The notes beneath the pieces were generated by a model, which was not told the origin of the DNA, searched no databases, and was given only the letters and a program-made list of their open reading frames with translations. DNA of 17,318 bases, from positions 1 through 17,318 of the forward strand of contig CAKPVL010000031.1 of NCBI GenBank assembly GCA_934193545.1, given 5' to 3'. This document shows, in pieces, positions 7,353 to 13,277 of this stretch (positions are counted from its first letter, which is position 1; every line of letters begins with the position of its first letter). Source of the DNA: an uncultured Granulicatella sp. (GTDB taxonomy: Bacteria; Bacillota; Bacilli; Lactobacillales; Aerococcaceae). The position numbers and the translations under genes were made by a program.

Positions 7353-7400
7353 CCACAGTTTTCATCTGATTTTCAGAAAACTTAAATTTAAATCAAAAAA

Positions 7401-7428
7401 AGTGTTACAGCCCTTCGACTGTAACACT
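7401..7428 (-). terminator. Terminator of the MltG-like / HTH membrane unit
   Basis: A 10-bp perfect stem (7401-7410 and 7419-7428) with an 8-base loop is followed on the minus strand by seven T. It lies 13 bases after the stop of the gene at 7441-7932. Confidence 0.9.
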
Positions 7429-7440
7429 CATTCATGTCTA

Positions 7441-7932
7441 TTATTGTAACGCTCCGATTGCACGAGCGATTTCTTCATTAGAACTTCCTGGTTTAATTTC
7501 GAAAGTACCAGTCCAGATCTTATCAGCAATGTTATTTGTTGTTAAGTAATCTATGAACTCTTTAGCACTCTTAACTAAGCCTGCTTTTTCTAATTTGTCG
7601 GCAACATCATTTGATGATTCGCCTTCTTCAACTGTAATAGATACAGGTTTTGAAGATTGTGTAGTTGCTGCTTCAGTTGTTGAAGCTTGTGTGGTAGATG
7701 TTGCACTTGTTGAAGATGCTTTGCTACCAGATTCTTTTTCAGCTAATAAAGACTCGTAAGCTGCTTTATAGCTTGCTTCATTTGCTCCTTCAGAAACGAT
7801 TGGCAAATTCACTGCATCTAATTGGCTCTTTAATGATTGTGGTACAAAAGGCCAAATCACAGTAACCAATGCTAAAATTAACGCTGCTAATAAGAAGCCC
7901 ATTCCTAAAGAACGAAATTTCGTTTTACTCAT
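7441..7932 (-). CDS. Small membrane protein with MltG/YceG-type LysM-like domain only
   Basis: 163 residues. A positively charged N-terminus (MSKTKFR) precedes one transmembrane segment (about residues 9-28), which predicts the rest to be outside the cell. A Ser/Thr/Ala-rich linker (about 66-95) follows. Residues 97-162 (ITVEEGESSNDVADKLEKAG, then VKSAKEFIDYL, a GTFEIKPG turn and SNEEIARAIGA) look like the N-terminal LysM-like module of endolytic transglycosylase MltG (YceG family). The catalytic domain that should follow is absent: the protein stops right after the module, and a terminator comes next. I read this as a stand-alone module rather than a broken gene. AGGAGG lies six bases before the ATG and overlaps the stop of the upstream gene. 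Function unknown; binding to cell-wall glycan or to a wall-synthesis partner is inference. Confidence 0.85.
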   Translation of the reverse strand: MSKTKFRSLGMGFLLAALILALVTVIWPFVPQSLKSQLDAVNLPIVSEGANEASYKAAYESLLAEKESGSKASSTSATSTTQASTTEAATTQSSKPVSITVEEGESSNDVADKLEKAGLVKSAKEFIDYLTTNNIADKIWTGTFEIKPGSSNEEIARAIGALQ

Positions 7933-7943
7933 GTTCTTCCTCC

Positions 7944-8411
7944 TTAATTTGCATCTGCTTCAAAATAGTTATCGATTACCAATTGTACTGTTGAAACAGG
8001 TACGTTTAATTGTTCAGAAATTGATTCTACTGAATTGCCGTGGCTGAATAATGTAATGATTTGTTGTTTTGTTACATTGTGTAAGCGACCAGATTCTTCT
8101 GCAGTTGCTTCTTCCACTGCTTCTGTTTGTTCAGCTACTGGTTCTGGTTTTTCAGCTACACGAACTTCAGCTGCTTTTGCAGCGCGAACTTCTTCGTAAG
8201 TTGGTTCAACTGATGGTCCTTTGTAAACAGTTGTTCCTTCTAATTCTTGAATTTTTTTCTTTAATGAATATACTTCACGGTTTAATTCTAATAAACCATC
8301 TGCTAATTCATCGATTTCTTCTTCATTTTGGTTATCCTTTAAGAATAGTGAAATGAATAAGAAAAATACTGCTAATGCTAATAACGCGAGAACTACGACC
8401 CATACGTGCAT
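7944..8411 (-). CDS. Membrane-anchored protein with coiled coil and C-terminal HTH-like domain
   Basis: 155 residues, not a named family that I can assign with certainty. Residues 3-24 are one transmembrane segment with almost nothing before it, followed by a charged stretch, so the body is probably cytoplasmic. Residues 30-58 are a likely coiled coil (EIDELADGLLELNREVYSLKK), and 75-108 are an Ala/Glu/Val-rich linker. Residues 113-150 (VTKQQIITLFSHGNSVESIS, then EQLNVPVSTVQLVIDNYF) read as a helix-turn-helix of the sigma-like type. The layout of TM, coil, linker and short HTH resembles DUF6115/SwrB-like proteins of Firmicutes, but this is only a resemblance. It is first in a two-gene unit with the MltG-like protein, 11 bases apart, and has its own promoter and a GAGGTGA ribosome-binding site. 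Confidence 0.85.
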   Translation of the reverse strand: MHVWVVVLALLALAVFFLFISLFLKDNQNEEEIDELADGLLELNREVYSLKKKIQELEGTTVYKGPSVEPTYEEVRAAKAAEVRVAEKPEPVAEQTEAVEEATAEESGRLHNVTKQQIITLFSHGNSVESISEQLNVPVSTVQLVIDNYFEADAN

Positions 8412-8452
8412 TTTTTCACCTCATTAAAATAATATTTTTTTCCTTTCATCCT

Positions 8453-8481
8453 ATTTTAAATAATGTTAGCCAAAATATCAA
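8453..8481 (-). promoter_or_regulatory. Promoter of the two-gene membrane unit
   Basis: On the minus strand TTGATA (8476-8481) and TAAAAT (8453-8458) are separated by exactly 17 bases, each one mismatch from consensus. The predicted start is about 35 bases before the ATG at 8411. Confidence 0.7.
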
Positions 8482-8547
8482 GGTTCACGGCGAAGTTTAT
8501 CATTTTGTTAACGAATTGAAACATTACAGACACTAGCTAAAAATAAA

Positions 8548-8594
8548 AAATCTTTACCCTCCAGTCCTTATTCAGGAATAAAAGGTAAAGATTT
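8548..8594 (-). terminator. Terminator of the xpaC-telA operon
   Basis: An 11-bp perfect stem (8548-8558 and 8584-8594) encloses a 25-base loop. On the minus strand it is followed by a T-rich tract (TTTTTTATTTTTAG). It lies ten bases after the telA stop. The large loop makes it less compact than the other terminators here. Confidence 0.75.
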
Positions 8595-8603
8595 CTGTCA
8601 TGG

Positions 8604-9806
8604 TTAACCGCGCATTTCTTCCTTCACACGTTTTTCTTTTTGGCTTAAAACGAGTAAGTTTTCGCGGAGTTCTTGTTCCATTTGTGTCAATTCATATTCG
8701 GCTTTTCTACGTTTTTGACGTCCTTCTTGTTGAATTAAGATTGTTTCTTCTAATGTTTCAATCAAGTCTTGTTGTGTCTTTTGAAGGGTTTCAAGATCGA
8801 TGATTCCACGTTCGTTTTCACGAGCCGTTTCAATCGTTGAAATCTTCAACATTTCAGAGTTCTTTTGAATCAATTGGTTCGTCGTTTCAGACACTTGGCG
8901 TTGCGCTGTCACGGCATCTTTTTGACGAAGCAATGTCATCGCAATCGCAATTTGGTTTTTCCATAAAGGAATCGTTGTCGTAATGGATGACTGAATTTTT
9001 TCTGCCAATGTTTGGTTCGTATTTTGAATCAAACGAATTTGTGGCGCTTGTTGAATCGTCATTTGACGCGTCAATTTCAAGTCGTGGTTTCTCTTTTCAA
9101 GACGGTCCAGGAATTGATGTAAGTCATTGACGACTTGTACATCCATTTGGTCTCCTGTCTCTTGCGCCTTTTGCATCGCTTCAGGGATGAGTTTTTGTTG
9201 TAACTCTTCAATCTTCAATTCCCCGGCAGCAATATAAATACTTAACGCTTCAAAGAATTCCTTATTGCGTTGGTACAGTTGTTCGAGCGACAAGTTATCG
9301 TTTAATAAGCCATTCTTTTCATGGTCCAATCTCACGGCAATCTTATCGACTTGCGAGCCCACTTCTTGGTATTTCGATTGCATTTCGTAAATCGACTTCT
9401 TCACGCGTCCAAAGATTTTGCGGAAGATATTCGAGTCTTGTGCTACAAGGTCGTTTGGATCTGTTTCGTTAAGTCGCATCATCAATTCATTGAGCGTATC
9501 CCCGATTTCCCCTGTATCTTTATTTTGCACATGAGCGAGCATCGAATGTGAGAATTCACCGAGTTGCTTTTGCGCGCCGGCCCCATAACTAATAATGGCC
9601 TGCATATTCTTTTCGTCGATTTGTTTTGCAAGTGCGCGGGCTTGTTCTTGTTGTTTCTCCGGTAAGGTATCCACTAACGCACGTTTGGCATCAATTTGTT
9701 CTTGTGGAAAGTCACTCGCCACATCTTGCAACGTCGTATTTTTTACCACGTCTTCTCCAAATGGGTTTTGAATCAGTGCATCCACCATTGATTTTTCTTC
9801 AGTCAT
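8604..9806 (-). CDS. telA: TelA/YaaN-family protein (toxic anion resistance family)
   Basis: A 400-residue soluble, largely helical protein of the TelA family (PF05816), named for tellurite resistance but with unclear biochemical role. Recognisable family stretches are [25 protein letters not shown] near the N-terminus, the central [39 protein letters not shown] segment, and [23 protein letters not shown]. No signal peptide or membrane segment is visible, so it is expected in the cytoplasm; the charged helical C-terminus may form a coiled coil. Length is normal for the family. It starts six bases after xpaC, with its AGGAG inside the xpaC end, so expression is coupled. The B. subtilis yaaN-xpaC pair has the same partners. 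Envelope or antimicrobial stress is a plausible role from the family, not shown here. Confidence 0.93.
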   Translation of the reverse strand: MTEEKSMVDALIQNPFGEDVVKNTTLQDVASDFPQEQIDAKRALVDTLPEKQQEQARALAKQIDEKNMQAIISYGAGAQKQLGEFSHSMLAHVQNKDTGEIGDTLNELMMRLNETDPNDLVAQDSNIFRKIFGRVKKSIYEMQSKYQEVGSQVDKIAVRLDHEKNGLLNDNLSLEQLYQRNKEFFEALSIYIAAGELKIEELQQKLIPEAMQKAQETGDQMDVQVVNDLHQFLDRLEKRNHDLKLTRQMTIQQAPQIRLIQNTNQTLAEKIQSSITTTIPLWKNQIAIAMTLLRQKDAVTAQRQVSETTNQLIQKNSEMLKISTIETARENERGIIDLETLQKTQQDLIETLEETILIQQEGRQKRRKAEYELTQMEQELRENLLVLSQKEKRVKEEMRG

Positions 9807-9812
9807 TGTTCT

Positions 9813-10469
9813 CTACTCCTTTATCGTACGGTTTACGTAATCCATCTCTGCTTCTGACTTTTTAATTCTGTCTTCTTGGAAATGTAAGTAATCCTCTTCC
9901 AGCGTCGCACAGACGAGATCGATTTTTTCTCCTAATTCTTGTAGTGTTTGATACGTTTCGCTTCCTTTTACAGGTTGCTCACTCAATTCTTTGTACGCTT
10001 TCGTCATTTCATTTAACGACGGTACACAAGTATGAACGAACAAGTTCGCATCTGGAAGCTTTTCAGGGTGTTTGACGAGAGATTTGAAATACTCCTTCAT
10101 CGTTTGAGTCGTATTGTATCGATTACTAATAATTCGTAGTTTGGTATAACTTTGAATCGTCTCATCGATTTCCTCAATTTGCGTCTTCACCACTGCCATT
10201 TTTTGTCTAAAATAGTCGATATCTTGTTTGGATAATCCTGATTGTTCATATCGTTCTTGCACCTTACTTGAAGTTTTCTCCAACGTCTTATTCTTTCCAA
10301 AAACTGATTTCATCCCCATTTCTTCTGGAAATAGGACGAAGAAAAAGATACTTGCTAAAAAGACGAATGCAAACATCATTCTTGGAAACGAGCCATAGAT
10401 ATGATTCACAAAGGCGCGTGTTAAGAAGATAAACAACCCTAGTTTGAGAAGTCTATTCCACTGTTTCAT
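9813..10469 (-). CDS. xpaC: XpaC-family membrane protein, partner of TelA
   Basis: A 218-residue protein of the XpaC family (PF10112), first found through hydrolysis of 5-bromo-4-chloroindolyl phosphate in Bacillus; the true activity is uncertain. Two hydrophobic segments near the N-terminus (about residues 8-22 and 30-47, FAFVFLASIFFFVLFP) form a membrane anchor. The rest is a helical cytoplasmic-type domain (QDIDYFRQKMAVVKTQIEEI and following, ending with TLEEDYLHFQEDRIKKSEAEMDYV). AGGAGG (10477-10482) is seven bases before the ATG. It is the first gene of the xpaC-telA operon. Family and pairing are solid; function is not known. Confidence 0.9.
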   Translation of the reverse strand: MKQWNRLLKLGLFIFLTRAFVNHIYGSFPRMMFAFVFLASIFFFVLFPEEMGMKSVFGKNKTLEKTSSKVQERYEQSGLSKQDIDYFRQKMAVVKTQIEEIDETIQSYTKLRIISNRYNTTQTMKEYFKSLVKHPEKLPDANLFVHTCVPSLNEMTKAYKELSEQPVKGSETYQTLQELGEKIDLVCATLEEDYLHFQEDRIKKSEAEMDYVNRTIKE

Positions 10470-10491
10470 GGTACTCCCTCCTTATAGACTT

Positions 10492-10497
10492 ATTGTA
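10492..10497 (-). promoter_or_regulatory. Extended -10 promoter of xpaC-telA
   Basis: On the minus strand, TG, one base, then TACAAT (10492-10497) lies 22 bases before the xpaC ATG, giving a very short leader that still includes the AGGAGG. No good -35 is seen; instead a CCCC-N7-GGGG inverted repeat (10502-10516) sits directly upstream, where an activator or repressor could act. Confidence 0.5.
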
Positions 10498-10573
10498 TCA
10501 TCCCCTAATTTTGGGGCATGGTACTAAAGGCCGATTTCTCTGGGACTTGAGACTGAAAATAACAACGCAAAAA

Positions 10574-10607
10574 AAGGAATTAAACAGCCTTCACTGTCTA
10601 ATTCCTT
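10574..10607 (-). terminator. Terminator of the GH16 gene
   Basis: A 9-bp outer stem (10574-10582 and 10599-10607) continues after one mismatch with a 4-bp inner stem around a 6-base loop. On the minus strand it runs into seven T. It lies 19 bases after the GH16 stop. Confidence 0.88.
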
Positions 10608-10626
10608 CTTGGTTTATTGAACTATT

Positions 10627-12918
10627 TTATTTTTTGCTTTTAGCAAATACGAATGCGCCACCTGTTAAGAACACTGCTGAAAGAATCAGATATAAAGTTC
10701 CCATTGAAGTACCTGTATTTGGTAATTCGTCTTCTCCTGCTGGCGCTGCTTGTGCAACGGGCGCTGGAGATGGATCTTTTGCTTCTTTGTCTTGTGCTTG
10801 TTCTGCTTTAGCAGCAAGAGGTGTTGCTAGCACACGTGACTCAGTTGCTTCCGTATTAGTTTGAGCTGTTACAACTTTGTCTTCAACGGCATTTGTTAAA
10901 ACAGCTGTTGGTGCAGGAGCTTCAGTTGTTGCTGTAGTAGTTGTTGGTGCCTCAGTCGTCGTAGTAGTTGTTGTAGGTGCAACTGTTGTCACTACCGGAG
11001 CTTCTGTCGCTACAGGGGCAGCTGTTGTTACTACTGGAGCCTCTGTTGCTACTGGAGCTGAAGTTGTTACTACTGGTGCCTCTGTCGCTACTGGAGCTGA
11101 ACTTGTTACTACTGGTGCCTCTGTCGCTACTGGAGCTGAACTTGTTACTACTGGAGCCTCTGTTGCTACTGGAGCTGAGGTTGTTACTACTGGAGCTTCT
11201 GTTACTACAGGGGCTGAGGTTGTTACTACTGGTGCTTCTGTCACTACAGGGGCTGATGTCGTTACAACTGGTGCTTCTGTCACTACAGGAGCTGATGTCG
11301 TTACAACTGGTGCTTCTGTTACTACAGGGGCTGATGTCGTTACAACTGGTGCTTCTGTCACTACAGGAGCTGATGTCGTTACAACTGGTGCTTCTGTTAC
11401 TACAGGGGCTGAGGTTGTCACTACTGGAGCTTCTGTCGCTACAGGTGCTGAGGTTGTTACTACTGGAGCCTCTGTTACTACAGGAGCAGAAGTTGTTACT
11501 ACTGGGGCTTCTGTTACTACTGGGGCTTCTGTTACTACAGGGGCTGAGGTTGTTACTACTGGTGCTTCTGTTGTCGCTACTGTTGTAGTTGGAGCTTCTG
11601 TTGTTGTAGGTGCCTCTGTTGTTGTAGGTGCTTCCGTTGTCGTTGGCGCTACTGTAGTTGTAGGTGCCTCTGTTGTCGTAGGTGCTTCCGTTGTCGTAGG
11701 CGCTACGGTAGTTGTAGGTGCCTCCGTTGTCGTTGGAGCTTCCGTTGTCGTTGGAGCCTCTGTTGTTGTAGTTGTTGTCGTCGGAGCAACGGTTGTTGTT
11801 GTTGTCGTTGTTGGCGCAACCGTTGTAGTTGTTGTAGTCGTCGTTGGCGCTTCTGTGGTTACAGGTTTAGCGCTTGGTTGCCATACGCGAACATAGTCGA
11901 TTTGCATGTCTGAACGACTTCCATCCTTATAACTATCTTTGTAAGGAATTGCATCCGTATAGTCACGGGTAGCGTTTTTACCAAAGTCCTTCACGAATGA
12001 ACCACCTACAATATGCGTTAATCGTAAAATAAATCCATTTTCTGGATTGACAAATGCTTCATTTTTCTTAATCTCACTGTATTTTTTTGTATAAAGTGCT
12101 TGTCCATCATAGAAGAAAGTAATTTTATCGCCTTCTTTTAAGACACCGTATGTGTGAAAAGCTGTTTGCGTATCTCCATTATTAGGGAGCACTTTTTGAT
12201 ATTGATCGCTATACTTTTCCTTGCCCGGCTCAGGTGTCGGTGCTGTATGGATATTGGCTTGAATGAATTTCGGATCATAGCCTTTAGACTCGAAGACATC
12301 AATCTCACCACTTGTAGGAGAGCCTCCGCCTTTTGTTCCAGTCATCCAGAAGGAAGCCCATGAAGATTCACTAAATGGTAACTTGATACGTGATTCGGCA
12401 TAGAAGTCACCTACAAATTCCGTAAGGATTTTCCCGTGACGGTCACGCGTTTGAATCGCCCCAGAAGTAAATGGAGCTTTATAAGTAATCGTTTGTTTTG
12501 TCTTTGAATCTACATAAGTATTCTCACGATCTACCCATTCATGTTTTTTTGTTTGGTCATTCCACTTCCATTGCTTCGGCGTATAGAGTGCCGTTAAATG
12601 AAGGATTCCATCTTTTAAAGATACATTTGCTGGGTCATCTGTGAAATGCATTTGTGTTCTTGCTTTAGGATCGAAACTTGAAAGAGAATAATCCCATTTG
12701 GTTCTGTCGAGTTTGTCCCCATCAAACTCATCAAACCATGTTAAATCATAGTTCTTTGGAACCCCATTTGGCAGTGTGACATTAGGAACTCTTCCTTCAC
12801 CTGTTTCTGCATATACTGTTGTAAATGGTGCTAGAAGACTTGTGCTCAAGATCAGGCTTGCTCCTAAAACTCTTGCTCCTGCAATCATACCTTTTTGTTT
12901 ATTACGTACTTTTTGCAT
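10627..12918 (-). CDS. Secreted, wall-anchored GH16 glycoside hydrolase with repeat stalk
   Basis: 763 residues. A Gram-positive signal peptide (residues 1-37, predicted cut after VYA) precedes a GH16 domain (about 55-347). The catalytic motif EIDVFE is at 205-210; this six-residue ExDxxE form is that of laminarinase/agarase-like GH16 members, not of lichenases (ExDxE). The domain ends in the common DYVRVWQ strand. Residues about 350-650 are a low-complexity Thr/Ala/Pro/Val/Glu stalk: TTTEAP units, then about 14 copies of SAPVVTEAPVVTT. The end is a sorting signal, LPNTG at 732-736, a hydrophobic stretch and KSKK, so sortase should link it to peptidoglycan. AGGAG is seven bases before the ATG. 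The gene is monocistronic. A beta-glucan or other beta-linked polysaccharide is the likely class of substrate; the exact one cannot be read. The stalk probably lifts the enzyme through the wall. Confidence 0.94.
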   Translation of the reverse strand: MQKVRNKQKGMIAGARVLGASLILSTSLLAPFTTVYAETGEGRVPNVTLPNGVPKNYDLTWFDEFDGDKLDRTKWDYSLSSFDPKARTQMHFTDDPANVSLKDGILHLTALYTPKQWKWNDQTKKHEWVDRENTYVDSKTKQTITYKAPFTSGAIQTRDRHGKILTEFVGDFYAESRIKLPFSESSWASFWMTGTKGGGSPTSGEIDVFESKGYDPKFIQANIHTAPTPEPGKEKYSDQYQKVLPNNGDTQTAFHTYGVLKEGDKITFFYDGQALYTKKYSEIKKNEAFVNPENGFILRLTHIVGGSFVKDFGKNATRDYTDAIPYKDSYKDGSRSDMQIDYVRVWQPSAKPVTTEAPTTTTTTTTVAPTTTTTTTVAPTTTTTTTEAPTTTEAPTTTEAPTTTVAPTTTEAPTTTEAPTTTVAPTTTEAPTTTEAPTTTEAPTTTVATTEAPVVTTSAPVVTEAPVVTEAPVVTTSAPVVTEAPVVTTSAPVATEAPVVTTSAPVVTEAPVVTTSAPVVTEAPVVTTSAPVVTEAPVVTTSAPVVTEAPVVTTSAPVVTEAPVVTTSAPVVTEAPVVTTSAPVATEAPVVTSSAPVATEAPVVTSSAPVATEAPVVTTSAPVATEAPVVTTAAPVATEAPVVTTVAPTTTTTTTEAPTTTTATTEAPAPTAVLTNAVEDKVVTAQTNTEATESRVLATPLAAKAEQAQDKEAKDPSPAPVAQAAPAGEDELPNTGTSMGTLYLILSAVFLTGGAFVFAKSKK
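10984..11571 (-). repeat. 39-bp tandem repeat, about 14 copies, in the GH16 stalk
   Basis: The unit codes SAPVVTEAPVVTT, with V/A and T/S variants and one extra TEAPVV (18 bp) near the 5' end of the gene. Copies differ mainly at silent or near-silent sites. Two neighbouring copies at about 11070-11148 are identical, and in 11281-11412 the units alternate between two versions, giving a 78-bp higher-order period. This points to recent slippage or unequal exchange. Confidence 0.93.
11575..11868 (-). repeat. 18-bp TTTEAP/TTTVAP repeats and Thr runs in the GH16 stalk
   Basis: Coding in the same frame as the GH16 gene, this stretch is made of 6-residue units (TTTEAP or TTTVAP, about ten copies) and then longer Thr runs next to the catalytic domain. 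The DNA is a degenerate ACN/GTN-type repeat. A shorter version of the Thr/TEAP pattern returns near 10910-10980 after the 39-bp array. Confidence 0.85.
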
Positions 12919-13171
12919 ATTTGTTCTCCTATTTCTTCTTTTATTTTAGGAAGAGATTTCCTGTAACCCCTTTCCTACATTAGACATTATCTAAACTGGG
13001 TAAGAACATTTCCTGACAGACTTATGAAATTAATCTATTAAAAGTATAGTTAAAATACTAAATAAGTATGATTTCGATTTAATTATAAAGAAAATATGGA
13101 GAGCAAAATTTCCTTTTATTTACAAATATCCTCCCTTTTGAGTGGCAAAAACATTGATAGAACGCTAAAAA
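12919..13171. other. Upstream region of the GH16 gene, no gene seen
   Basis: This stretch of about 250 bases is AT-rich and carries no supported gene. On the minus strand it has two -10-like boxes, TATACT (13043-13048) and TATAAT (13082-13087), neither with a convincing -35. It also has inverted repeats AGGAA-N5-TTCCT (12948-12962) and TTAGA-N5-TCTAA (12980-12994). The promoter of the GH16 gene must be here, but I cannot place it with confidence. Confidence 0.4.
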
Positions 13172-13206
13172 AAGGAGTTAACTAGAATTAGTCTAATTCA
13201 CTCCTT
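13172..13206 (-). terminator. Second terminator-like hairpin downstream of ileS
   Basis: Two 15-base arms (13172-13186 and 13192-13206) pair with two mismatches around a 5-base loop, and seven T follow on the minus strand. It lies 35 bases beyond the ileS terminator, with no gene in between, so it looks like a back-up terminator that protects the GH16 control region. Confidence 0.75.
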
Positions 13207-13240
13207 CGACATGTCCACTTTTTGAACACAATTTGAAAAA

Positions 13241-13268
13241 AACTGAGCCGAATTTCTCAGGCTCAGTT
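13241..13268 (-). terminator. Terminator of ileS
   Basis: A 9-bp perfect stem (13241-13249 and 13260-13268) with a 10-base loop is followed by seven T on the minus strand. It begins nine bases after the ileS stop codon. Confidence 0.92.
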
Positions 13269-13277
13269 AAAATTTTA

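Noticed and set aside
10984..11571. Possible CRISPR array (regular repeats of 39 bp)
   Set aside because: The repeats are directly adjacent with no unique spacers, keep a coding frame and have a codon-like variation pattern; no cas genes are nearby.
10977..11588. Leu-rich plus-strand frame (203 codons) over the same repeats
   Set aside because: Another shadow of the repeat array, with low-complexity Leu-rich text and no start signals.
10877..11896. Long plus-strand open frame (339 codons) opposite the GH16 stalk
   Set aside because: It is the reverse complement of the 39-bp and 18-bp repeats, giving ASVTTGAEVVTTG-type text. Repeat DNA without stops in one frame is often open in others. It has no ribosome-binding site and lies fully antisense to a gene with signal peptide, catalytic motif and sorting signal.
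13141..13171. Tiny minus-strand frame (MFLPLKREDICK) upstream of the GH16 gene
   Set aside because: Twelve codons with no ribosome-binding site at a proper distance; no reason to believe it is translated.
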